Position numbers and translations under genes: made by a program
Part shown: one piece after another, positions 1-8,066 of the stretch
How the letters are laid out: each line of letters opens with the position of its first letter
Numbering within the stretch: position 1 is the first letter of the stretch
The notes under the pieces: generated by a model
The model's input: the letters and a program-made list of their open reading frames with translations, nothing else
Databases searched by the model: none
Told to the model about the DNA's origin: nothing
DNA from: Verrucomicrobiota bacterium
Lineage (GTDB): Bacteria; Verrucomicrobiota; Verrucomicrobiae; Limisphaerales; UBA11358
Assembly (NCBI GenBank): GCA_014860005.1
Contig: JACZKP010000029.1
Location: forward strand, 1 to 41,368
Direction: 5' to 3'
DNA: 41,368 nucleotides

Positions 1-292
1 GCTTTTTGACTTTCTTTAGTTTTGATCTGTCCTCAATTCTTTTAACATATCGCACCAAGTCCATCGCAGCTGCGACATGCAGGCAGCATTCCTTAACTCG
101 TGGAATGTCGTAAACAATCGGAAGCGGACTTCGACACAGCCCTTCGAACACGTCACATGCGATCTTTAAAGAAAGTAATCCAGATCGGCCGCCACGGCTC
201 GGTTCCTTGTCGAAAACAAATTGCTCAAGCTCGATGAGCCCAGCTTTGATTTCTTTAATGTGGAGACTCTCCTGTGTTACGTCTGGCTTCAT
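1..292 (-). CDS. Unrecognised protein, C-terminal end beyond window
   Basis: An open reading frame of at least 97 codons starts at ATG 292 and runs leftward off the window edge without a stop. I recognise no family. The visible part is predicted mostly helical and charged, with short stretches such as HIKEIKAGLIELEQFVF and CLHVAAAMDLVRYVKRIED. An in-frame TTG at 323-325 overlaps the E1 gene stop (TTGA) and would add 11 residues, so translation may be coupled to the E1 gene. Either start makes this the fifth gene of the ubiquitin-like operon. Its position directly after the E1 gene suggests an accessory factor or target of that system, which is inference only. It is incomplete because of the window boundary, not because of visible damage. 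Confidence 0.6.
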   Translation of the reverse strand, partial: MKPDVTQESLHIKEIKAGLIELEQFVFDKEPSRGGRSGLLSLKIACDVFEGLCRSPLPIVYDIPRVKECCLHVAAAMDLVRYVKRIEDRSKLKKVKK

Positions 293-321
293 ATGCGCCG
301 CTAAATGCAAAACTTCCTGAC

Positions 322-1119
322 TCAAAGCATCGTCATGATCGGCCTACCAGCGTTTGCTGGCGGATAGTGAGAACAGACCTTAGGAGCGTATTGCATCCGG
401 GGGTGATCCGCAATCAGGCCCCTATTGCCATCGTACGATAAATAGACTGGCCCTCGCGTTTCCTGGGTCCAACCGGTCAGCGCATTAACGGCCAAACCGA
501 CTGCGGTGGATGCCAGCACACCATTGGGCCACACAACTTGGGGCCTCGGGCCAGCAGCGCCATAAGCTTGCGCTTCCTTCGCGAGTTTTTCAGAAGTGAT
601 AAATCCAAGGCACTTCATGCATGCATGCCCGGGAGCCGATAGAATTATCTGGCCAGCCATTCGGGGCGGCTCGCCTTCCACCTGATGAATGTCCATGCCA
701 GTATCGATGTATAGTATTAGGTGGCGCCGGCAAAAGGTTTCCAACTCATCCCGGTCCTGAAATGAATCCACGCATCCAAACACAATGTCACAGCCCATCA
801 GAGGTTCCGATTTCGACTGCCAGCGGTCCCGGATGGAGATGATTTTCGCCGCTGGTTGCAGGCCTCGTACTACGCGGCGCGCAATCTTGAGCTTTTCCCG
901 TCCGATATCCCGAATGGTCGCCCCAACCAGACGGTTGAGGTTCGTGTCCTCAGCCGTCTGCGGATCGTACAGCACGTAATGCTGGAATCCGATGTGGGCC
1001 GTCTGCTGGTCGATGTGGGAACCGCCACCACCTAGCCCCACAATTCCGATGGTTGCCCGCTCGATTATTTCCTGACTGCCTTCACCCAGGAACGACTGCC
1101 GTTGATAACGTGGGTTCAT
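322..1119 (-). CDS. ThiF/E1-like ubiquitin-activating enzyme
   Basis: This 265-residue protein is of the ThiF/MoeB/E1 superfamily, which adenylates the C terminus of a ubiquitin-like protein using ATP. The nucleotide-binding Rossmann motif GLGGGGS is at residues 28-34. The adenylation signature follows, with Asp52 (YDPQ) and the N-L-N-R stretch at 60-63. Cys116 sits in GCVDS, a common E1 motif, and Asp139 follows. CMKC at 167-170 looks like half of the usual zinc site; a second CxxC is not seen (only one further Cys in VCSHYPP), so zinc binding may be atypical. The protein is about ThiF length and lacks a large separate catalytic-Cys domain. The start overlaps the JAB gene stop (ATGA, 1116-1119). 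It is the E1 of the operon and equivalent in role to BilD, but the exact subfamily is unproven. Confidence 0.88.
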   Translation of the reverse strand: MNPRYQRQSFLGEGSQEIIERATIGIVGLGGGGSHIDQQTAHIGFQHYVLYDPQTAEDTNLNRLVGATIRDIGREKLKIARRVVRGLQPAAKIISIRDRWQSKSEPLMGCDIVFGCVDSFQDRDELETFCRRHLILYIDTGMDIHQVEGEPPRMAGQIILSAPGHACMKCLGFITSEKLAKEAQAYGAAGPRPQVVWPNGVLASTAVGLAVNALTGWTQETRGPVYLSYDGNRGLIADHPRMQYAPKVCSHYPPANAGRPIMTML

Positions 1120-1604
1120 AAGAATTCAACCCTCCCAGAAACGACGCTGATGCTCTTGAGTTCGATCAGCCGCTTTTGACCCGGAATCGCAAATGAACCC
1201 CAGGCGTGGGTGTTGCTCAAAATCATGAACCCATGCGGGACTTGCGGATCCAAATTGCGGAAGCTGGTTATCAAACGTGGTTGATTCTCCGTATCTGTAG
1301 GACTCGGTGATGGCCGCCCGCGGTGTTCGTGCTGGTGAATGTGGATTTGCCCGACCTTGTGGGTCAGGATGCGCTGCATTGCCGACTGGATTGCTGTACT
1401 CCCGATGCAGGCAGCGGCATTGGAGTCGCGGACATAATCCTCGTCGGGCACCGGATCGTAGCCGGTAACCACAACCAGGTCCGGGCGTGATGTTGGCCGA
1501 CATCGGAAAAACCCGACACGTTCATACGCGAATAGGTGTGGTCGAGGAAGGTCCTGTCGCGCCAGCGCCATGACCGACTGTGGGATGCGAAGGGTGAGGT
1601 TCAT
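1116..1604 (-). CDS. JAB/JAMM metalloprotease (deubiquitinase-like)
   Basis: This 162-residue protein is of the Mov34/JAB (JAMM) zinc peptidase fold. Such enzymes remove or mature ubiquitin-like tags; in bacterial Ubl operons they act as the deconjugating or processing peptidase. Glu28 (FAYERVGFF) matches the catalytic Glu. His90 and His92 (HIHQHEH), Ser101 and Asp104 (SPTD) form the HxH...SxxD zinc and active-site motif, with a slightly longer spacer than usual. The start at 1604 is chosen because its ATG overlaps the E2 stop (ATGA); a longer in-frame ORF reaching 1796 lies inside the E2 gene and its extra N-terminal residues look like antisense-type translation. The gene is followed by E1 through another ATGA overlap. 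Confidence 0.85.
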   Translation of the reverse strand: MNLTLRIPQSVMALARQDLPRPHLFAYERVGFFRCRPTSRPDLVVVTGYDPVPDEDYVRDSNAAACIGSTAIQSAMQRILTHKVGQIHIHQHEHRGRPSPSPTDTENQPRLITSFRNLDPQVPHGFMILSNTHAWGSFAIPGQKRLIELKSISVVSGRVEFL

Positions 1605-1939
1605 ATGAGTGCGCTCAAGTGACTGGATACCATTTGAGCCAGTCGTTGTGCTGACGCCCCGATTTTCCACGAATAGGCGTGCCAGTTCCGCTCGCCGATC
1701 CTGACGCCGTTGGCGTTCCAGTTTAGCGGGCGAGGGCCGGCCACCTGCTTCGCGAAAAACAGGCGGGACGTGTACCCGTCGCGGGCGGATGGACACAGCA
1801 GCGCGTCCACTTTGTCTGGGACACAGCTCTTGGGCGTTAGCAGGTTTGGCATTACGAAATACTGTACTCCGGCCTCCTCAATGAGGCTCAGGCCGGAATA
1901 CTGCCCCTTCAACTCGTCAATTTGGTCTTGGGGATACAT
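1601..1939 (-). CDS. E2-like ubiquitin-conjugating protein (prokaryotic E2 group E type)
   Basis: This 112-residue protein resembles the short bacterial E2 family often annotated as E2/UBC protein E. It would carry the activated ubiquitin-like protein as a thioester. Cys49 in the conserved-looking stretch LLCPSARDGYTSRLFF is the best catalytic Cys candidate, with Cys39 nearby, and an aromatic motif WHAYSW is at 86-91. The start at 1939 lies 2 nt after the stop of the multi-Ubl gene; a start at 1990 would overlap that gene by 49 nt and add an unlikely N terminus. The stop overlaps the JAB start. The assignment rests on the motif plus the neighbours E1, JAB and Ubl; the protein alone would be a weaker call. 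Confidence 0.75.
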   Translation of the reverse strand: MYPQDQIDELKGQYSGLSLIEEAGVQYFVMPNLLTPKSCVPDKVDALLCPSARDGYTSRLFFAKQVAGPRPLNWNANGVRIGERNWHAYSWKIGASAQRLAQMVSSHLSALI

Positions 1940-1941
1940 GA

Positions 1942-2673
1942 TCAGGATGAGGCGTTGTCCCGGGGATGGCTGACGAACACCTCGCCACACTGGAGTTCGA
2001 CCACCGCATTATCGTCCAGGGGCACCATCTGACTGTTCACAATCTTGGTCAGAACATCAGCCAGCGGAATGCCCGCGCGTTTCTTCAGCTCCTGCACGGA
2101 GGCACTCGCCTGGTGGAACACGTAGTCTTTCCCGTTGATTTTGACTGTGATGGTGAGTTGGTGAGGCCGGCGGGTGTAAAACACGGGGCCGTCGGCAAAC
2201 CGAACCACATCATCCAGGCCGATGAGTTTGTCATTGGGGGATTGGTAATCCCGGAAGAGAAGCACATCCAGCGTAAAGCCGAACAGCTCCCGTAACATGC
2301 GCCCCGTTTGCTCGCCGCGCAGAGTTTCCTCCGGCCGGTCATCCACGAAAAACGCCAACTTGGGCGGCGCGTGTTGGCCCGTGGGCTTGGGGGCATCGCA
2401 CTTGGATATAGCGTAAAAGGCATTCCCCTCCGCCAGATCAATGAATTGGTCGTCTTTCAGGGCAATGTCATGGTCTCCGCCAAGGTCGCGGACGAGAATT
2501 TCACCCGGCGCGATGCCGCCCTGGTCCTTCAAGACTCTGACTTCGACCCGCTGTTGTGGTGCGGGTACAAATTTGTCCTCGACTACGGCGGCCCATTTCG
2601 GTGCCGGTTTGTTTGAATTTTGTGTGCCTGCCAGCGCATCCGCCTGGCCCGTAGCTTGAATTTTGATGTCCAT
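1942..2673 (-). CDS. Multi-ubiquitin-like protein with three beta-grasp domains
   Basis: This 243-residue protein is the likely modifier or substrate of the operon. Three tandem segments, roughly residues 40-93, 104-166 and 170-235, share a terminal pattern of hydrophobic-L-D-D, a beta strand, Gly and an F/Y strand: IALKDDQFIDLAEG, LIGLDDVVRFADG and VPLDDNAVVELQCG. That is the repeating end of the multiubiquitin domain family, each copy a beta-grasp fold. The C terminus is HPRDNASS, with no di-glycine, so either the tail is trimmed by the JAB peptidase or activation uses a non-GG end. The first 30 residues look disordered. It is the first gene of the operon, transcribed away from the sigma-like gene across a 178-bp gap. 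Known bacterial Bil systems use a two-domain Ubl; three domains is a variant worth noting. Confidence 0.82.
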   Translation of the reverse strand: MDIKIQATGQADALAGTQNSNKPAPKWAAVVEDKFVPAPQQRVEVRVLKDQGGIAPGEILVRDLGGDHDIALKDDQFIDLAEGNAFYAISKCDAPKPTGQHAPPKLAFFVDDRPEETLRGEQTGRMLRELFGFTLDVLLFRDYQSPNDKLIGLDDVVRFADGPVFYTRRPHQLTITVKINGKDYVFHQASASVQELKKRAGIPLADVLTKIVNSQMVPLDDNAVVELQCGEVFVSHPRDNASS

Positions 2674-2851
2674 ACAATATTTGATGGGTTTATTCGTGCT
2701 TCCTCGATATAAAGGGTGTCGCGAACTCCCCCGTCATACATAATTGCTGGCGGGAGCCCGGTTTCTTGGGAAACAATCTTTCTCAACATCCTGGTAAATT
2801 CTTTTCCAAAAAACAGGAAGGTCACCAGCATATCTCTTTGGGGCAACCTGT
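2674..2851. promoter_or_regulatory. Divergent intergenic region between Ubl operon and Argonaute operon
   Basis: This 178-bp gap is AT-richer than its flanks and must hold the promoters of both divergent operons. On the minus strand, TTATAT and GAATAA elements lie 20-40 nt before the Ubl start. On the plus strand, a TAAATT hexamer lies about 50 nt before the sigma-like start, and GGGG precedes ATG 2852 by about 8 nt. I cannot assign either promoter confidently, and the TANAAT-next-to-start pattern of the 14-40 kb region is absent here. No clear long inverted repeat was found. An 87-codon ORF across it (2583-2846, minus) looks non-genic. Confidence 0.4.
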
Positions 2852-3427
2852 ATGTCAGACGATTACATGGAATACTTGAAAAATGACGAGCGCCGCCAGG
2901 AAGTGGCGCTCAGGCTGTTTGACTACGCGCGCGAGCTACTCAATTGGCAAGAGCACAAAATGCTCCCTGGTGGTGTCGATCCCCAGGATGTCGTGTTTGA
3001 GGTCTTCAAGCGCATCGCAGCAGGGACACGTACGCTGAACGACAATTACCCATATGAAGTCCAGTTGAAGGGGATGGTCAGGAGCATCATATCCAAGCTG
3101 TTCGAGAAAACAGATGCCCAGCTGGAAAACATCCCGGTAGACGAGGACGAACTTGGGTACGCAAAGGTGGAAATAGCTCTGGGTGTCGGCGGATCGGATT
3201 CCGCCTTTGAATCTGCCGAATACAGTGAGCGATTCGTCAAGTTGGTCGAAAACCACCCAAAAGTTCAAAAAGACCCTGATTTGGGGCTGGTCATTCTTGC
3301 GTATATCGACGGAGCCAGGGCGCCCCGGGAAGTCGCCGACGAAACCGGCATCCCAATAAATCGTGTTTACGAGTATAACCGGAGTCTGCAGAAGATTCTG
3401 AATGAAGTTAAGGCTCAGATGAAATGA
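2852..3427 (+). CDS. Sigma-70-like/HTH regulator
   Basis: This 191-residue protein is laid out like a small sigma factor. The N-terminal half (about 15-90) is helical and resembles region 2, with VDPQDVVFEVFKRIAAG and a later VQLKGMVRSIISKLF. The C-terminal part (about 145-190) resembles region 4, with LVILAYIDGARAPREVADETG followed by IPINRVYEYNRSL, that is, a growth-of-chain helix then a helix-turn-helix with the typical 'family-specific Val/Ile-x-x-V-Y' recognition segment. It is the first gene of the Argonaute operon and divergent from the Ubl operon, so it could direct transcription of one or both. Twelve bp separate it from the next gene. Similarity is at the level of pattern; it could be a sigma-derived DNA-binding protein rather than an active sigma factor. 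Confidence 0.6.
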   Translation: MSDDYMEYLKNDERRQEVALRLFDYARELLNWQEHKMLPGGVDPQDVVFEVFKRIAAGTRTLNDNYPYEVQLKGMVRSIISKLFEKTDAQLENIPVDEDELGYAKVEIALGVGGSDSAFESAEYSERFVKLVENHPKVQKDPDLGLVILAYIDGARAPREVADETGIPINRVYEYNRSLQKILNEVKAQMK

Positions 3428-3439
3428 AAAGGAATTGAT

Positions 3440-3844
3440 ATGAGCACAGACTATCGAAAAGCCGCAAAAAACCTGCGAGACGCAGTTTCAGACAACTCCC
3501 ATATGTCGGCCGCTGAACTTCGCGAGAAGTTGACCGAAGAGGGAGTGAACGTTGATCAGTTTCTCGCCCGGGCGGACATTGCCTTCCGGCATGGTCTCCA
3601 AGAGGGTGTGCGCCAGCAGTCGGCCCAAGCCAAAGCCCGGGCAGCCGTCCTTAAGGGCGCGTTATTCGGCAGCCTCGTTGGTAAATCCCGCGAAGCCTTG
3701 ATCGCCCTGTACGAAAGTGCCACCGCCGGCAACTACGGCTCCGAGGCCATGGCTCGCTGCCGCAATAAGAACGCCGATGGATTGACCGACGATGAGCTCA
3801 GATCCTGGCTGGAAGATATCGAGCGGCTCAACAGCGGAAAATGA
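3440..3844 (+). CDS. Small helical protein upstream of ImmA/IrrE
   Basis: This 134-residue protein has no family I can name. It is helical and charged: an N-terminal AAELREKLTEEGVNVDQFLAR segment, a central Ala-rich stretch around residues 55-75, and a C-terminal LTDDELRSWLEDIERL. No helix-turn-helix is obvious. AAGGA lies about 7 nt before the ATG. It sits between the sigma-like gene and the ImmA/IrrE gene (3 bp to the latter), the place where the partner or substrate of an ImmA/IrrE peptidase is commonly encoded. An antitoxin, anti-sigma or repressor role that ends by cleavage is possible, but is inference from position only. Confidence 0.7.
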   Translation: MSTDYRKAAKNLRDAVSDNSHMSAAELREKLTEEGVNVDQFLARADIAFRHGLQEGVRQQSAQAKARAAVLKGALFGSLVGKSREALIALYESATAGNYGSEAMARCRNKNADGLTDDELRSWLEDIERLNSGK

Positions 3845-3847
3845 CTT

Positions 3848-4648
3848 ATGGCCGCACTCTCTGAACTCCGCCAACAGGCCTGCCGGCAAGCTGCGCATCA
3901 ACTGTTGGCCAAGATCAAGGTCGGTTCTCCCGATGAGATTGACTTGGAAGTGCTGGCCTACGCCGCGGGTAAGCTGCTGATCGAAGAAGGCGGACTGGAT
4001 ACGGCAGAAGGCCGCATCGTAGCATCTCCCGGCGGCGGTGGAGTCATCCGGATCAGAACCGGGCTAAATCCAGGACGGAATCGGTTTACGGCGGCCCATG
4101 AAATTGGGCATTACGTGCTGCACCCCTTGGTGCCCCTCGACCGCCAACACACCGCTCGGGATTTCACAATCTGGAACGTTGCGAGTGAGGAAGCTGAAGC
4201 CAACGTGTTCGCTGCAGAGTTGCTCATGCCGGAATTTTTGTTCAAACCCCGTTCGCGGGGTAAAAACCCGTCGTTGGCCTTGCTTGATTCACTGGCTGCC
4301 GAGTTCAAATGCAGCTTGATGGCAACAATTTTTCAATACGTCCATTATACCAATGAGCAAGTTGCATTGGTCGTCAGCGAGAACGGCAGTATTTCCTGGG
4401 TGAAGCGAGCCAAGAATTTCTGGCCCCGAACGGTGACCGGGAAAATCCGAGCACACACGGCTGCCGGTGAGCGTTATTCTGGGAAGTCTGGAGATACCGG
4501 GAAAATGGTGCGTTCGCCGGTTTACGCTTGGTTGGCAAATTTCGAAAACGATCACGACCACGACATCATGGAGGACACGCGGTACATCGATTATTACGAT
4601 CGGATGATCACCCTCCTTTGGTTGAAGGACGACTTGGAGGAACGATAA
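3848..4648 (+). CDS. ImmA/IrrE-family metallo-endopeptidase
   Basis: This 266-residue protein has the ImmA/IrrE zinc peptidase core. HEIGH at residues 84-88 gives two zinc His and the catalytic Glu, and Glu117 in EEAEANVFAAELLMP is the third ligand in the family signature. Known family members cleave a repressor or anti-regulator in response to phage or DNA damage (ImmA with ImmR; IrrE with DdrO). About 120 further residues C-terminal to the peptidase core, with VYAWLANFENDHDHD, are of unknown function and could be a sensing or targeting domain. No N-terminal helix-turn-helix is fused, so the target must be a separate protein; the two upstream products are the obvious candidates. The stop lies 2 nt before the nuclease start. 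Confidence 0.88.
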   Translation: MAALSELRQQACRQAAHQLLAKIKVGSPDEIDLEVLAYAAGKLLIEEGGLDTAEGRIVASPGGGGVIRIRTGLNPGRNRFTAAHEIGHYVLHPLVPLDRQHTARDFTIWNVASEEAEANVFAAELLMPEFLFKPRSRGKNPSLALLDSLAAEFKCSLMATIFQYVHYTNEQVALVVSENGSISWVKRAKNFWPRTVTGKIRAHTAAGERYSGKSGDTGKMVRSPVYAWLANFENDHDHDIMEDTRYIDYYDRMITLLWLKDDLEER

Positions 4649-4650
4649 GA

Positions 4651-5691
4651 ATGCCAGCAAAGCGCGACAAGTTTGCAGAAAAGCACGAACAGGATTGCTT
4701 TTGGTCACCTGCCGAGATCGGGGTGGCGGAAGAGAAAACCGAGGGAGGGATCGTATGGTCATTTTCAACAAATCGCCTGTTCAAGCAATGCCAGCGGCAG
4801 TGGTTTTATAAAAGCAAGTTTGCCAGCGCCTTGGCCAAAAAAAACCCGGAACGGCGCGAGGCTTACCTGCTGTCCAAGCTCGGCAGTGTGCAGGCTTGGC
4901 GTGGAAAATTGGTCGACAAAATTATCGAGGACACGCTCGTTCCTGTGTTTCGAATGCGGAGGGTTCCGAAACTAGGGAGTGTTCTGGATGACGCGATGAC
5001 GCGTTTTGACCGTCAATTGCGTTTCGGAATGGCGCATCATCTTCGCGATCCAGGGTTCATGGCCTCAGAGCATGAAACCGGCCTTGCTGCTTTCTACGGA
5101 ATGGAGTACGGAAGCTCGCCGACCGATTCGGAGATTAAGCAAGCTCGTGAAGAAGTTGAGTTAGCACTGACAAATCTGCTGGAAGGTCCGCAGTTTGAGG
5201 ACCTCAGACAGTCGTTGCTGACAGCGACACAACTGACCCCTCAATGCACCATAACATTCCAGCACGCGGGCGTCTCTGTGAGGGCAGTGCCGGATTTAAT
5301 TTGTTTCTACGAGGGCCAACCGCCCCTGATCATCGATTGGAAAGTGCACCACTTCGCCATCCATGATTACTACGCGCAATTGGTGTGTTATGCGCTGGCT
5401 CTGACGCGGTGCAGCCCGCACGCCTCGCTTCCGACTGCCTTAAAAGGGTATCCGCCTCATGAGGTAAGGCTGGTCGAGGCACAGCTACTCACGGCAGGCG
5501 TGCGACGTCATGAAATCAGTGAAGATGCCGTGCTGGATGTGGAGGACAAGATGGCTGTCGACATCAACGCCATGCTGCTTGCCGTCGATGCTCGGGAAAA
5601 TGCAGAACTCACGGCGGATGATTTCCCGATGACCACATTTGTGGGTGCCTGTGACACCTGCAATTTCAGAAAAATGTGCTGGAGAACCTGA
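4651..5691 (+). CDS. Cas4/RecB-like PD-(D/E)XK nuclease with Fe-S cluster
   Basis: This 346-residue nuclease belongs to the PD-(D/E)XK superfamily, Cas4/AddB-like branch. The active site reads Asp215 (VPDLICF), then Asp229-x-Lys231 (IIDWKV), then the RecB-type Q-x-x-x-Y motif at Gln243-Tyr247 (YYAQLVCYAL). Cys47 (CQRQWFYK) together with Cys334, Cys337 and Cys343 (CDTCNFRKMC) has the layout of the Cas4/AddB 4Fe-4S site. The start at 4651 has GGAGG upstream and follows the ImmA stop by 2 nt; a longer in-frame ORF from 4528 lies inside the ImmA gene. The stop is 2 nt before the Argonaute ATG. Cas4-like nucleases adjacent to prokaryotic Argonautes are known from comparative genomics; here it may supply or trim guides or degrade the targeted DNA (inference). 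Confidence 0.85.
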   Translation: MPAKRDKFAEKHEQDCFWSPAEIGVAEEKTEGGIVWSFSTNRLFKQCQRQWFYKSKFASALAKKNPERREAYLLSKLGSVQAWRGKLVDKIIEDTLVPVFRMRRVPKLGSVLDDAMTRFDRQLRFGMAHHLRDPGFMASEHETGLAAFYGMEYGSSPTDSEIKQAREEVELALTNLLEGPQFEDLRQSLLTATQLTPQCTITFQHAGVSVRAVPDLICFYEGQPPLIIDWKVHHFAIHDYYAQLVCYALALTRCSPHASLPTALKGYPPHEVRLVEAQLLTAGVRRHEISEDAVLDVEDKMAVDINAMLLAVDARENAELTADDFPMTTFVGACDTCNFRKMCWRT

Positions 5692-5693
5692 TT

Positions 5694-8066
5694 ATGAGTG
5701 AACTCGAGACCAATATCTTTCGGATCGTGAATTTGCGGGAGCTGGGTTCAACCTACCGCACCTACCGAATCAAGAACCTGCGCCCAGACCAGGATATTTA
5801 TTACCAGAACCGGCAACACCTTATTCGGAAATTGAGCTACTCCCTGCTGTCTGCCGTTGAGGTGATCACACGCGACGGCGAGCCCATCTTGGTGGTAAAG
5901 CAGGACGCCCCGGAGCCACCCAAGGATATGATGCTGGTTGGCACCGAGGTCATGCTTGAGCCGTTGGAGACACAAGTGGTGTTGGATTACACGGTTCGCA
6001 CGCCTGAGAATGATGCGATTTGTCTCCGCTTCCTCGCCTTTCTAGTTCAAAGCCCATTACGTAACCATGGCGCCCTGTGGCAGTCTGGAGCAGGCAAACC
6101 CTTTTTCGAACGTACCCCAGAGAGGACCGGCGATGTTCTTGGGCTTTTCCGCGGCTATTCAGTCCGACCGGTTATCACTCCCGCCGGAGAAATCGGCCTT
6201 TGCGTGGACGTTCACTCGAAGTTGATCGGACGCCGACCTCTAAGTTCGCGGATGACACGCGCGCAATTTCAGCCACTAAAAGGCACGCATTGCGTCTATC
6301 ATTTTGGCACCAACTGGTACGAGATCGGTTTGTCTGATTTCAGCGATTTGAATGTTTCCCAGCAGAAATTCCGGACGCCGGATGGTCAGATGATCTCGGT
6401 TTACGATTACATCATTAAAGAATCGAGCAAGCCTCTGCCGGAGGAAGTCGACAAGCTGCCGAAGGATTCCAGCGTGGTCCTGTATAACGACAACCGGAAC
6501 TCAAGTAAGTCAGCTGCGACCGCCCTGTGCTACTCAATTTACGGGAACGACGAGCGGCAGGCACAGCGGGAATTCCCCAGCTTGGCCATATCGCCGTTCC
6601 CACGACGCAAATTGATCCAAGCCTTCATTCAACGACATCTGACGAGGTTGCGTTTTGGCGATACGGTTTTGAAACTGGACACCGCACCCGTGGCTGCACC
6701 GCCACAGCTGTTTCGAGTCCCTGACATGCGGTTTGGCAGCGGGCAGGTGTTGTCGATCAGATCGACCCAAAACACCACGCATGCCAGCCTTGACACTCTC
6801 GGGCGCAAGCGCCTTTCCCTTCTCAAGGATCGCAATGTAGGATTTTTCGTGTCGTCTCCACTGGACCATTTCTATTTTATCATGCCGCAAAGTGTTCATG
6901 ACACCTACGGCCCTGAGTTTCTTAAGTCGTTGACGAGTGCGATGGATGATCTTTTTCCTCAAGCCAAGGAATTTGACCCACAACTGGTGCTGTACCAAGA
7001 TCGAAACGCAAAGACGTTTGTTCAACGTGGAGACGCCATCCTCCTGGCGGCCAGACAGCAATGTCGCCGTGGAGCGTATGCGGTGGTGATGGTTCCCGAG
7101 ACCGAGAGACGCCGGCCGAGGCAGGAAGATAAACTGGCTTCATTCGTCATTCAAAAACTTAGGGACCAATCGGACATTGTCGCATCGGTCATCCATACGA
7201 CTGTCGGCAATGAGTCGTACCGCGCGGAGAGAAACCGGGATGGCTCGACGTTTTACAGGCTCAGCTTCCAAGCCCAGGGCAAGTTTAACGGTTATCTCCG
7301 CGGCGTTGCCATTAACAAAATCCTCTTGCTGAATCGGAAATGGCCTTATGTACTGGCTACTCCGCTGCACGCCGATATTACGATCGGCATTGATGTAAAG
7401 GACAACATGGCTGGGTTTGTGGGCATCAATAAAATGGGAGACGTGATTGTCCCGGTTCACAAGAAATCGCAGCAAAAGGAGAAGCTGATGGCACCGCAAT
7501 GCAGCAAATACGTGCGCGAGGTCATCAACAAGCTCGTCGCTCAGCGTAGTGCTCCATTGAAGCACATCGTGATTCAGCGGGACGGTCGGCTTTTCGAAAC
7601 AGAAATCGAGGGAATCAAACACGCTCTCGCCATGTTGATCAAGGAAGGCATCGCCAGCCCTGATGCGGCTCTCACATTTTTGGAGATACCGAAGACCTCG
7701 GCTGCCTCATTCCGCTTACTCGACGTCACAACCAACGGCGACGGAAGCTCGCATGTCGGAAACCCTCAAATCGGAAACTATTACGTTCTCAATCCCAAGG
7801 AAGGCTACGTCTGCACCACTGGGAGGGCATTCGAGCGGAAGGGCACCGTTCACCCGCTGCACGTCATAAAGATTGAGGGTCCCCTTTCGCTTAAAGATTG
7901 CATGGAGGACCTCTTCTTTCTGAGCATACTCGCATGGACGCGACCGGAAGATTGTTCTCGTGATCCTATAACCATGAAACTGAACGACCGCTGGCTCGGC
8001 GAGGATGGAACCAACATCGACAAGGAAGTTGAAGCTGCTCAAACCCTGGAGGAAACGGAACCATGA
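5694..8066 (+). CDS. Long prokaryotic Argonaute (PIWI nuclease)
   Basis: This 790-residue protein has the layout of a long prokaryotic Argonaute: N domain (about 1-120), a PAZ-like region (about 145-270, with YSVRPVITPAGEIGLCVDV and later VSVYDYI-type segments), MID (about 370-545) and PIWI (about 550-770). In PIWI, Asp567 (GIDVKD) and Asp630 (QRDGR) match the first and third catalytic positions, Glu596 (QQKEKL) is the best glutamate-finger candidate, and Asp765 (KLNDRW) sits near the C terminus where the fourth residue lies in known active enzymes. The spacing (29, 34, 135) is close to characterised long-A Argonautes except for the last interval, so slicing activity is likely but unproven. 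ATG 5694 is preferred over GTG 5676 because of GGAGAA 7-12 nt upstream. It overlaps the next gene by ATGA. Confidence 0.85.
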   Translation: MSELETNIFRIVNLRELGSTYRTYRIKNLRPDQDIYYQNRQHLIRKLSYSLLSAVEVITRDGEPILVVKQDAPEPPKDMMLVGTEVMLEPLETQVVLDYTVRTPENDAICLRFLAFLVQSPLRNHGALWQSGAGKPFFERTPERTGDVLGLFRGYSVRPVITPAGEIGLCVDVHSKLIGRRPLSSRMTRAQFQPLKGTHCVYHFGTNWYEIGLSDFSDLNVSQQKFRTPDGQMISVYDYIIKESSKPLPEEVDKLPKDSSVVLYNDNRNSSKSAATALCYSIYGNDERQAQREFPSLAISPFPRRKLIQAFIQRHLTRLRFGDTVLKLDTAPVAAPPQLFRVPDMRFGSGQVLSIRSTQNTTHASLDTLGRKRLSLLKDRNVGFFVSSPLDHFYFIMPQSVHDTYGPEFLKSLTSAMDDLFPQAKEFDPQLVLYQDRNAKTFVQRGDAILLAARQQCRRGAYAVVMVPETERRRPRQEDKLASFVIQKLRDQSDIVASVIHTTVGNESYRAERNRDGSTFYRLSFQAQGKFNGYLRGVAINKILLLNRKWPYVLATPLHADITIGIDVKDNMAGFVGINKMGDVIVPVHKKSQQKEKLMAPQCSKYVREVINKLVAQRSAPLKHIVIQRDGRLFETEIEGIKHALAMLIKEGIASPDAALTFLEIPKTSAASFRLLDVTTNGDGSSHVGNPQIGNYYVLNPKEGYVCTTGRAFERKGTVHPLHVIKIEGPLSLKDCMEDLFFLSILAWTRPEDCSRDPITMKLNDRWLGEDGTNIDKEVEAAQTLEETEP

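Noticed and set aside
2583..2846. 87-codon minus-strand ORF in the divergent promoter gap
   Set aside because: Overlaps the start of the multi-Ubl gene in another frame and occupies the only promoter space; composition not convincing.
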